Source: Bacteroidales bacterium
GTDB taxonomy: Bacteria; Bacteroidota; Bacteroidia; Bacteroidales; JAFGXI01
Direction: 5' to 3'
NCBI GenBank assembly: GCA_026985625.1
Contig: JALSQC010000075.1
Span: 1-16,209, forward strand
DNA length: 16,209 nucleotides
The notes under the pieces were generated by a model. It saw nothing but the letters and a program-made list of their open reading frames with translations. It was not told where the DNA came from and ran no database searches. Both the position numbers and the translations under genes were made by a program. Of the stretch, positions 7,627 through 13,741 are shown one piece after another. Numbering within the stretch: the stretch's first letter is position 1; each line of letters starts with the position of its first letter.

Positions 7627-7634
7627 CAAATTTA
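7627..7634 (-). promoter_or_regulatory. Bacteroidota -7 promoter element for the GH3 operon
   Basis: The plus strand reads CAAATTTA, i.e. TAAATTTG on the minus strand, matching the Bacteroidota -7 consensus TAnnTTTG. It ends 24 nt before the GH3 start codon at 7602, which allows a short leader. No clear -33 TTTG is visible at the expected distance. The AT-rich context makes chance matches fairly common. Confidence 0.45.
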
Positions 7635-7676
7635 TTAATTTTTTTTATCTTTAATAACATTTATGCAATTTTCTGA

Positions 7677-7684
7677 TACATTTG
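7677..7684 (+). promoter_or_regulatory. Bacteroidota -7 promoter element for the cvpA-ruvC operon
   Basis: TACATTTG matches TAnnTTTG and lies 13 nt before the ATG at 7698, implying a very short leader of about 6-8 nt. Together with the element at 7627 on the other strand it makes this 95-nt spacer a divergent promoter region. No convincing -33 motif was found about 20 nt upstream. Confidence 0.5.
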
Positions 7685-7697
7685 TAAAAAAAAATTT

Positions 7698-8192
7698 ATG
7701 AGTTTCTTAGATGTTATAATTTTAATTCCTATTATTTGGGGTGCTTATAAAGGTTTCTCAAAAGGTCTTATATCGGAATTATCAACATTAGTTGCTTTAC
7801 TATTAGGAGTATGGGGGGCAATACATTTTGCAGGTTTTATATCTGATATATTAATTAATAGTTTTAATATGTCGGATAAATATTTACCTGTTATATCGTT
7901 TGCTCTTACGTTTATATTAATTGTTATTGCTGTTCATTTTGTTGCAAAACTTTTAACAAAACTAATTAAAGCGGTTTCGCTTAATTTTATTAATAAACTG
8001 GCAGGAATGGCTTTTGGAATATTAAAATTCGGATTAATAATAAGTATTGTAATTGTTATTATAGATAAAATAGACTCTGATATAAATTTTATATCACAAA
8101 AAACAAAAAATGAGTCGTTACTTTACAAACCTGTAGAAAAAATAGCCAAAACAATTTTTCCGTCTTTAAACGATTTTAATAATAAAAAATAA
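7698..8192 (+). CDS. CvpA family inner-membrane protein
   Basis: A 164-residue protein with four predicted membrane helices (about residues 3-22, 28-50, 63-87 and 100-124) and a polar, lysine-rich cytoplasmic tail. The N-terminal pattern FLDVIILIPIIWGAYKGFSKGLI with a following conserved leucine-rich helix is the hallmark of the CvpA (colicin V production) family. In other bacteria CvpA is linked to envelope homeostasis and bile-salt resistance, and its molecular function is not settled. The length is normal. It is first in a tight operon: its TAA stop shares an A with the ATG of the lipoprotein gene. Confidence 0.88.
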   Translation: MSFLDVIILIPIIWGAYKGFSKGLISELSTLVALLLGVWGAIHFAGFISDILINSFNMSDKYLPVISFALTFILIVIAVHFVAKLLTKLIKAVSLNFINKLAGMAFGILKFGLIISIVIVIIDKIDSDINFISQKTKNESLLYKPVEKIAKTIFPSLNDFNNKK

Positions 8193-8737
8193 TGAAAAAA
8201 TATATACTTATATTAGCAGTTTGTGTTTTTATTATATCGTGTAATAATAATACATACAATAATAAAATTAAAAGTATAGATAGTATAAACACTAAAATAG
8301 ATACGTTGTGTAAAAATATTATTTCTTATAAAGATATTGATTTTTCTAACAGATACAATTTAATGTTTGGCAAAATTAATACTTTTGGAAAATATATAAA
8401 TAACAAAAACTTAAATACCAATATGGTAATTAAATTTAATGAGTATGCAAATCTTTCGAAATTTTATAAACACATAAGCAATAAAAAAGACGATTTATTG
8501 TATAATTTAACTTTATCGAAACAACAACTCAGCTATTTAAAACACGATTTACAAAAAAATCTAATAAACACCGATAGTGCAAATGTATATTTTAATACCG
8601 AAAAAAATATAGCCGAAGACTTATTTAAAGAAACTAATTTATTTTTTACCGAAATAACAAAAAATGATACAATATTTAATTTGTTAAATAAAAAAATAGA
8701 TTTTCTTATAGACAGTTTACAAAACTCAGATAAATAA
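8192..8737 (+). CDS. Hypothetical lipoprotein with helical, coiled-coil-like body
   Basis: A 181-residue protein beginning MKKYILILAVCVFIISC; Cys17 is the lipidation site of a lipobox (FIISC). The rest is strongly helical and rich in Lys, Asn and Asp, with leucines and isoleucines spaced as in helical bundles. No domain is recognisable. The residues after Cys17 are Asn-rich, not an acidic run, so surface export by the lipoprotein export signal known in some Bacteroidota is not evident. Both ends overlap the neighbours by one base (TAATG), so translation is probably coupled to the CvpA-like gene before it and the TPR gene after it. Strong AT bias makes the sequence diverge quickly, so homologues may be detectable only by gene position. 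Confidence 0.7.
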   Translation: MKKYILILAVCVFIISCNNNTYNNKIKSIDSINTKIDTLCKNIISYKDIDFSNRYNLMFGKINTFGKYINNKNLNTNMVIKFNEYANLSKFYKHISNKKDDLLYNLTLSKQQLSYLKHDLQKNLINTDSANVYFNTEKNIAEDLFKETNLFFTEITKNDTIFNLLNKKIDFLIDSLQNSDK

Positions 8738-10533
8738 TGAGATATATATTTTTAATAATATTATTTTTTTTTAGATTAAATTCTTTTTCTCAGCCAACAG
8801 TATCGGAACTTAATAATTTAGCATTTGAATATTATTACAATGGTAATTTCGAAAAAGCAAAAAGCACTTACGAAGATTTATACAAAAAAACCAAATCAAA
8901 ATATTATTTTAATTATTATATAAATTGTTTTAAAAAATTAAACCAAAATAACGAGGCTATAAAAATATTAAAATCACAAGTTAAACACAATCCAAAAGAT
9001 TTATCGTTTAGAGTTATGCTTGGCGATTTTTATAATTCGGCAGGATATAACGACAAAGCAAAATCGGAGTTTGAAACAGCAATAAAAAAAATGCCTGACA
9101 ATAGAGATAAAATAATAAATCTGGCAAACTCTTTTATACAAATAAAAGAATACGATTACGCCGAAAGGGTTTATTTAAAAGGAGAAAAAATGCTTAAAAT
9201 GCCTTTTAATTTTGAGTTAGCATCGCTTTATCAAATTAAACGAGATTATAAAAAAATGATAGAAAAATATTTAGACGTTTTAGATTACAGTCCTTCGTTT
9301 TTGCAATCAATACAAAATCGATTGCAATATACAGTTTATAACAACGACGACGGAACAATTAAACAACAACTAAAGACAGGATTGATACGCCGAATACAAA
9401 AAAAATCAAATAATACAGTTTATAACGAATTGTTAATATGGCTTTACCTTCAAGATAAAGATTACGATAATGCTTTAACACAAACAATTGCAATTGATAA
9501 ACGTTTAAACGAAAACGGCTATAGAGTTTTGCAAATAGGTAATATTGCATTAGCAAATAAAAATTACAAAGTAGCAATAAGAGCATTTGAATATATAACC
9601 GAAAAATATAAAAAATCGAGATATTATTTTACCGCAAAAAACAAATTACTTGAGTCAAGATTTAAGTCATTAATATCAGATACATACACAAAAAAAGATT
9701 TAATATACATTAGAGACGAATATAAAAAATCGTTAGCCGAGATGGGACGAAACTCCGAAACTTACGATGCCATTATTCAGCTATCTAAAATAGAAGCATT
9801 TTATCTTAACAATATACAAGATGCTCAAAACGAATTAACAAATGCTTTAAAATTTAAAAATTTAACGCCACAACAACTTGCAAAAATAAAAATAGCTCTT
9901 GCCGATATTTTACTTTTAAAAAATAATTTTTGGGACGCAACATTATATTATGCACAAGTAGAGGAACAATTTAAAAACAACCCCATAGGTTATCAAGCAA
10001 AATTTAAGAAAGCAAAATTAGCATTTTATTCGGGCGATTTTAAATGGGCACAAGCACAATTAGATATTCTTAAAGCAAGCACATCAAAACTAATATCAAA
10101 CGATGCTTTTGAATTATCGAAATTAATTAGCGATAATCTTAACAACGAAGACACTAATACCACACCCTTAAAAATGTATTCGCAAGCCGACTTGCTTTTT
10201 TATCGCAATAAAGATTCTCTAGCCATACTCAAATTAGATTCTATTATCGAAAAATATCCTGCAAACTCAATAATTGACGAATCGTTATTTTTAAAAGCAA
10301 AAATATTATTGCACGATAAAAAATTTAAACAAGCAATTATAAACCTGCAAAAAGTAGCAGAAACATATTCTTACGATATTTTAGCCGATAATGCATTGTA
10401 TCTTTTGGCAAAAACATACATTAACAAACTTAACAACAAACAAAAAGCAAAAGAATATTACAAAAAACTTGTTTTAGAACACAGCGATAGTATTTATGCC
10501 CCCGAGGCTCGAAAATTTTTAAACAAAAACTAA
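8737..10533 (+). CDS. Secreted/periplasmic tetratricopeptide-repeat protein
   Basis: A 598-residue protein with a signal peptide (MRYIFLIILFFFRLNSFSQ, cleaved around residue 19). TPR units run through most of the length: an N-terminal set (about 24-180: AFEYYYNGNFEKAKSTYEDLY, LGDFYNSAGYNDKAKSEFETA, NSFIQIKEYDYAERVY), a central set (about 230-300, 365-420), and a C-terminal set (about 480-598) whose LDSIIEKYPANSIIDESLFLKAKILL and EHSDSIYAPEARKFL pattern resembles the repeats of BamD/YbgF-like outer-membrane proteins. TPRs mediate protein contacts, so it is probably an envelope scaffold or assembly factor; the partner is unknown. It is linked by one-base TAATG overlaps to the lipoprotein gene upstream and to ruvC downstream, so the DNA-repair gene is expressed from the tail of an envelope operon. 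Confidence 0.85.
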   Translation: MRYIFLIILFFFRLNSFSQPTVSELNNLAFEYYYNGNFEKAKSTYEDLYKKTKSKYYFNYYINCFKKLNQNNEAIKILKSQVKHNPKDLSFRVMLGDFYNSAGYNDKAKSEFETAIKKMPDNRDKIINLANSFIQIKEYDYAERVYLKGEKMLKMPFNFELASLYQIKRDYKKMIEKYLDVLDYSPSFLQSIQNRLQYTVYNNDDGTIKQQLKTGLIRRIQKKSNNTVYNELLIWLYLQDKDYDNALTQTIAIDKRLNENGYRVLQIGNIALANKNYKVAIRAFEYITEKYKKSRYYFTAKNKLLESRFKSLISDTYTKKDLIYIRDEYKKSLAEMGRNSETYDAIIQLSKIEAFYLNNIQDAQNELTNALKFKNLTPQQLAKIKIALADILLLKNNFWDATLYYAQVEEQFKNNPIGYQAKFKKAKLAFYSGDFKWAQAQLDILKASTSKLISNDAFELSKLISDNLNNEDTNTTPLKMYSQADLLFYRNKDSLAILKLDSIIEKYPANSIIDESLFLKAKILLHDKKFKQAIINLQKVAETYSYDILADNALYLLAKTYINKLNNKQKAKEYYKKLVLEHSDSIYAPEARKFLNKN

Positions 10534-11087
10534 TGGAAAATACAACCGAAACTATAATTTTAGGAATCGACCCCGGAACAAATCTTATGGGATACGGAAT
10601 AATATCTGTAAAAAATAAAAAAACAAACTTATTAAATTACGGAATAATTTATTTAAAAAAATTTAACGATCATTACATTAAACTTAAAAATATTTTCGAA
10701 AAAACCATATTTTTAATAGACGAATATAAACCCGACGAGATATCAATAGAAGCTCCTTTTCAAGGCGTAAATCCACAATCGATGCTAAAACTCGGAAGAG
10801 CACAAGGTGTTGCAATGACAGCAGGACTAATTCGCCAAATTCCAATATTTGAATATAGCCCGCGAAAAATAAAACAATCGGTTACCGGAAACGGAGCTGC
10901 TAAAAAAGAACAAGTTGCATTTATGTTAGAAAAACTTCTAAACTTTAAATCAGAAACAAAACATCTTGATGCAACAGATGCAATTGCTGCTGCAATGTGT
11001 CATTTTTACAACAGAAATTCACAAAAAACAAATACTAAAAACTCTTGGGAATCTTTTCTTAAAAATAATCCGGACAGAATAAAATAG
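10533..11087 (+). CDS. ruvC: Holliday junction resolvase RuvC
   Basis: A 184-residue protein matching RuvC in length and motifs. RuvC binds four-way junctions brought by RuvAB and cuts two strands symmetrically during recombinational repair. The four metal-binding acidic residues of the RNase H-like fold are present: Asp13 in GIDPGTN, Glu73 in SIEAPF, and Asp146 and Asp149 in LDATDA. The spacing agrees with the E. coli enzyme. The junction-binding region QGVNPQSMLKLGRAQG and the PRKIKQSVTGNGAAKKEQV segment are intact. The C-terminal ~20 residues are a polar tail. The start codon overlaps the stop of the TPR gene (TAATG). No ruvA or ruvB is nearby. I see no T-tract terminator on the plus strand behind it. 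Confidence 0.96.
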   Translation: MENTTETIILGIDPGTNLMGYGIISVKNKKTNLLNYGIIYLKKFNDHYIKLKNIFEKTIFLIDEYKPDEISIEAPFQGVNPQSMLKLGRAQGVAMTAGLIRQIPIFEYSPRKIKQSVTGNGAAKKEQVAFMLEKLLNFKSETKHLDATDAIAAAMCHFYNRNSQKTNTKNSWESFLKNNPDRIK

Positions 11088-11090
11088 AGC

Positions 11091-11120
11091 AAAAAAGAAA
11101 GGCTGTTATTTCTAACAGCC
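11091..11120 (-). terminator. Minus-strand rho-independent terminator with no upstream gene
   Basis: GGCTGTTA (11101-11108) and TAACAGCC (11113-11120) form a perfect 8-bp stem with a 4-nt loop. On the minus strand the hairpin is followed by TTTCTTTTTT (complement of 11091-11100), a good terminator tail. On the plus strand it is followed by CCTTACACTC, which is not a termination tract. The hairpin lies 13 nt after the ruvC stop, yet points the other way, and the nearest minus-strand gene upstream of it is more than 2.6 kb away behind plus-strand genes. Confidence 0.65.
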
Positions 11121-11156
11121 CCTTACACTCACACACTATGAAAAAGATTTATTTGT
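11091..11156 (-). ncRNA. Candidate ~65-nt small RNA in the ruvC downstream spacer
   Basis: A minus-strand TATATTTG element at 11162-11169, a short transcribed segment, and the minus-strand terminator at 11091-11120 together form a complete small transcription unit that fits entirely within the spacer after ruvC. The predicted RNA would have a 5' single-stranded stretch of about 36 nt, including a GTGTGTGAGTGTAAGG segment, followed by the terminator hairpin and U tail. No open frame of useful length is present in it. I do not recognise it as a known RNA family. The 5' end is inferred only from the promoter position. Confidence 0.35.
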
Positions 11157-11161
11157 TGATG

Positions 11162-11169
11162 CAAATATA
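11162..11169 (-). promoter_or_regulatory. Minus-strand -7 element of the candidate small RNA
   Basis: The plus strand reads CAAATATA, i.e. TATATTTG on the minus strand, a match to TAnnTTTG. A TTTG occurs 15 nt further upstream on the same strand, shorter than the usual ~19-21-nt spacer, so the -33 part is imperfect. Confidence 0.4.
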
Positions 11170-11246
11170 CATATTATACACTTACAAATTATATATTTTT
11201 GCTTAATGGTTATTCTCAATTTATAAATAGTATATTTGGTTTTATA

Positions 11247-11261
11247 TTTGGTATTACCAAA
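11247..11261. promoter_or_regulatory. 15-nt perfect palindrome, operator-like
   Basis: TTTGGTATTACCAAA has 7-nt arms (TTTGGTA/TACCAAA) around one central T. It lies 41 nt upstream of the likely -7 element of the hydrolase-ispE block and overlaps another TATATTTG at 11243-11250. Symmetry and position suggest a binding site for a dimeric regulator; no regulator gene is nearby. Confidence 0.35.
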
Positions 11262-11301
11262 AAAAAAATTAAAACTATAATGTAAGAAAACTTTTTTAAT
11301 G

Positions 11302-11309
11302 TAAATTTG
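11302..11309 (+). promoter_or_regulatory. -7 promoter element for the hydrolase-ispE-sia block
   Basis: TAAATTTG matches TAnnTTTG and ends 23 nt before the ATG at 11333. No strong -33 TTTG is seen at the expected position. Two further TATATTTG matches (11231-11238 and 11243-11250) could be alternative upstream promoters. Confidence 0.45.
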
Positions 11310-11332
11310 TTTCAAAAAAAAATATTAATATT

Positions 11333-11980
11333 ATGATAACAGTAAAGACATTTATTTTTAACGACTTTCAAGAAAATACATTTCTTTTATTTGACGATAC
11401 TAACGAGTGTATAATTATTGATGCAGGTTGCTATAGTAACAACGAAATTAAACAAATTACCGATTTTATACACAACAATAAACTAAAACCCGTTTTATTA
11501 TTAAACACACATTTCCATATCGACCATATTTTAGGAGTAAACACATTAAAACAAAAATATAATATTCCGGTTTTAGGTAATAAAAACGATAATTTTATTC
11601 TGGAAACTGCCGAAGAATACGGAAAACAATTTGGGTTTGATAAAAAAATAAATTTCTCTATTGATAAAAATATTAACGATGGAGATATTATAAAATTTGG
11701 TAATTCCGAACTAACAACACTTTTTGTTCCCGGACATACCCCCGGACATCTTGCTTTTTATAATAACGATGAAAAATTTGTAATTGTTGGCGATGTTTTA
11801 TTTAAAGGCAGTATAGGTCGAACCGATTTACCCGGAGGCGACCTGGATTTACTTTATAAAAGCATAAAAGAAAAACTGCTTACTCTCGACGGTTTAACAC
11901 AAGTATTACCCGGACATGGCTACTTTACAACAATTAGTTTGGAAAAAAAGAATAATCCGTTTATTGCCGATGTTTTATGA
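11333..11980 (+). CDS. Metallo-beta-lactamase-fold hydrolase (glyoxalase II-like)
   Basis: A 215-residue protein with the metallo-beta-lactamase metal site: THFHIDH gives His60, His62, Asp64 and His65; PGHTPGHLAF supplies the third-site His; GDVLF supplies the bridging Asp; and LPGHG supplies the last His. The SIGRTDLPGGD motif after the bridging Asp is typical of the glyoxalase II-like/YcbL group, which hydrolyses thioesters such as S-lactoylglutathione or related compounds. The exact substrate in this organism is unknown. The length suits the short YcbL-type form without the C-terminal glutathione-binding domain of classical GloB. Its last four bases overlap the ispE start (ATGA), so the two are translationally coupled. 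Confidence 0.92.
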   Translation: MITVKTFIFNDFQENTFLLFDDTNECIIIDAGCYSNNEIKQITDFIHNNKLKPVLLLNTHFHIDHILGVNTLKQKYNIPVLGNKNDNFILETAEEYGKQFGFDKKINFSIDKNINDGDIIKFGNSELTTLFVPGHTPGHLAFYNNDEKFVIVGDVLFKGSIGRTDLPGGDLDLLYKSIKEKLLTLDGLTQVLPGHGYFTTISLEKKNNPFIADVL

Positions 11981-12783
11981 TAATACAACCAAATGCAAAA
12001 ATAAATATAGGATTAAATATTACAGAAAAACGTAACGACGGATTTCATAACTTAGAGTCGGTATTTTACCCTGTATATAACTTAACCGATAAAATATTAA
12101 TAACCGAAAGTAAAAATTTTAACTTAGTTAACAACGGAATAGATTTAAAAATTAAAAAAGAACAAAACCTTATATATAAAGCATTTAAAGCAATAAAAAA
12201 CAATTATAACATTCCAAATATTAAAATAGATTTACAAAAAAATATTCCCATAGGAGCAGGATTGGGAGGAGGTTCTGCCGATGCATCTTTTGTGCTAAAA
12301 TTTTTAAACAAATATTTTAATTTAAAAATAACAAATTCAGACTTAGAGATAATAGCATCGGATATATGTTCCGACTGTCCGTTTTTTATAAATAATGCAC
12401 CAACATTTGTTTACGAAAAAGGAAATAAGTTCAATAAAATTAATCTAAACTTATCAAAATATTTTTTAGTTATAATAAAACCCGATATTTTTATATCAAC
12501 AGCTGAAGCATATTCTAAAATAAAACCAAAAGAGCCCGATTATGACTTAATATCGTCAATAGAAAAACCTATTGAACAATGGAAAGATTTTATATCTAAC
12601 GATTTCGAAAAACATATATTTAAAAAATATAAAATACTTGCAGAAATAAAACAATATTTATACCTGCAAGGAGCTATATTTGCTGCAATGTCGGGCAGTG
12701 GTTCATCAATTTTTGGTATCTTTAACAAAAAAATAATAATTAAAGATTATAATAATTTGTATATTTGGAGTAATTTTATGTAA
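11977..12783 (+). CDS. ispE: 4-diphosphocytidyl-2-C-methyl-D-erythritol kinase
   Basis: A 268-residue GHMP kinase that phosphorylates CDP-methylerythritol in the MEP pathway to isoprenoid precursors. Visible signatures are PNAKINIGLNI at the N-terminus with the catalytic-region Lys8, the ATP loop IPIGAGLGGGSADAS at about residues 90-104 with Asp102 as the likely catalytic base, DCPFF in the middle, and AMSGSGSSIFGIF near the C-terminus. The length is at the lower end of the usual range but all motifs are present. The end is TTT ATG TAA. The ATG immediately before the stop is preceded by GGAG 7 nt upstream and lies at the beginning of the SiaB-like frame, but is out of frame with it (see findings). 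Confidence 0.95.
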   Translation: MIIQPNAKINIGLNITEKRNDGFHNLESVFYPVYNLTDKILITESKNFNLVNNGIDLKIKKEQNLIYKAFKAIKNNYNIPNIKIDLQKNIPIGAGLGGGSADASFVLKFLNKYFNLKITNSDLEIIASDICSDCPFFINNAPTFVYEKGNKFNKINLNLSKYFLVIIKPDIFISTAEAYSKIKPKEPDYDLISSIEKPIEQWKDFISNDFEKHIFKKYKILAEIKQYLYLQGAIFAAMSGSGSSIFGIFNKKIIIKDYNNLYIWSNFM

Positions 12784-13319
12784 CTTTATTAAAAATTTTT
12801 ATAGATATCGAAACTATTATTGAACATACAGGATATTTAACCGATAAAGAATTTGATATAATTTTAAATAAATTAAATTCTAAATTAAAAGAACACAATA
12901 TAAAAAAAAGCATATCTAAAAAAGTTTACAGCATATCGGTAGAATTTCTTGACAATTTATTAAAACATACAAAATACCCAAAAGATATAAAAATTCTTAA
13001 CATTTACGAACCCAAATTTTTTGTAAATTTATATACCGACAAAATAAATATACAAGCAGGTAATATTATCGAAAAAGACTGTATTGATATTTTAAAACAA
13101 AAAATAACAAAAATAAATTCGGTTGAAAAAAACAAAATAAAAGACGAGTATATAAAAAATGTAGCAAATGCTAAAATAACCGAAAAAGGAGGAGCAGGCT
13201 TAGGATTATTTAAAATAGCAAAAACTGCAAACAATAATATAAATTTTGAATTTAACAAAATTAATAACACATATTTTTATTATACATCAGAAATAAATAT
13301 ATATCAAAATAATAGCAAA
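12774..13319 (+). CDS. SiaB-like kinase domain (GHKL/DUF6272 type), no canonical start codon, in frame with siaC
   Basis: This 536-nt stretch between ispE and siaC is a continuous open frame bounded upstream by TAA at 12771. It contains no ATG, GTG or TTG before the siaC ATG at 13320, so start-based gene finding misses it. The translation fits the SiaB family: IIEHTGYLTDKEFDIIL, then KKVYSISVEFLDNLLKHT (12921-12971) as the N-box with Glu and Asn, and EKGGAGLGLFKIAK (13182-13223) as the glycine-rich ATP loop. SiaB in Pseudomonas phosphorylates SiaC in a partner-switching pathway. The likely beginning by homology is near 12795-12801 (ATT or ATA codons). There is no stop between this domain and SiaC. 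Absence of stops over 182 codons in such AT-rich DNA argues for a maintained frame. It may use a rare start, be a recently start-damaged gene, or reflect a sequence error. Confidence 0.65.
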
Positions 13320-13730
13320 ATGAGAAAATTATTAATAGAAAAAACATCAAAAACTCCAAGGGTTCTTTTCGATCCCGATAATTGGGTTCTTGAGATTGAG
13401 GGTATATCACGCCCCGAGAATGTCAGGCAATTTTATTATCCTATAATCGAAAGATTAGAAAATTTTAGAAAAAACGAGTTAGAATCGATAAAGCCTGAGG
13501 AACGCAAAAAACCTTTTATTGTAAAACTATATTTAGATTATTTTAACTCGTCGTCGGCAAAATTTATTTTAGATATAATTATGCAAATAGCAGGTTTTCA
13601 CGACGATGGAATGAACCCAATAATTGAGTGGTATTTTGAGGAAGACGATATAGATACGAAAGAAGCAGGTCAAGAGTTTGAAGAACTTGTTGATATAGAA
13701 TTTAAATATATAATGGTAAAAGACAATTAA
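13320..13730 (+). CDS. siaC: SiaC family regulatory phosphoprotein (DUF1987)
   Basis: A 136-residue domain matching DUF1987/SiaC: LLIEKTSKTPRVLFDPDNW, LEIEGISRPENVRQFYYPI, KLYLDYFNSSSAKFILDI and an acidic C-terminal IIEWYFEEDDIDTKEAG. In Pseudomonas aeruginosa SiaC is phosphorylated by SiaB and dephosphorylated by SiaA, and the unphosphorylated form activates a diguanylate cyclase. The phosphosite lies in the YFNTSS motif; here the motif reads Phe75-Asn76-Ser77-Ser78-Ser79, so a serine would take the place of the threonine. In Bacteroidota the downstream partner is unknown. The ATG at 13320 is a reasonable domain start, but the frame is open upstream through the SiaB-like domain, with only about 8 residues of linker. 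It converges with porP, 11 nt apart. Confidence 0.9.
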   Translation: MRKLLIEKTSKTPRVLFDPDNWVLEIEGISRPENVRQFYYPIIERLENFRKNELESIKPEERKKPFIVKLYLDYFNSSSAKFILDIIMQIAGFHDDGMNPIIEWYFEEDDIDTKEAGQEFEELVDIEFKYIMVKDN

Positions 13731-13741
13731 ATAATACCAAA

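Noticed and set aside
11101..11120. The hairpin as the plus-strand terminator of ruvC
   Set aside because: The plus strand lacks a T-tract after the stem (CCTTACACTC follows). The T-rich tail is on the minus strand.
11139..11207. Short plus-strand ORF beginning MKKIYLLMQ after the hairpin downstream of ruvC, as a leader peptide
   Set aside because: Only 22 codons, composed of AT-rich codons expected by chance. It is followed by no attenuator or gene in coupling distance, and is better explained as the complement of the candidate small RNA and its promoter.
12771..12783. Programmed -1 frameshift joining ispE to the SiaB-like frame at AAT TTT ATG TAA
   Set aside because: Only the TTT codon could re-pair. 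The ATG codon would shift onto TAT, and there is no proper X-XXY-YYZ heptamer or obvious downstream stem, so the sequence does not support it.
13004..13270. Minus-strand open frame of 88 codons opposite the SiaB-like region
   Set aside because: The plus strand carries recognisable SiaB motifs in the siaC frame. The minus-strand translation is a hydrophobic Phe/Leu/Ile-rich shadow of Lys/Asn-rich codons with no family features.
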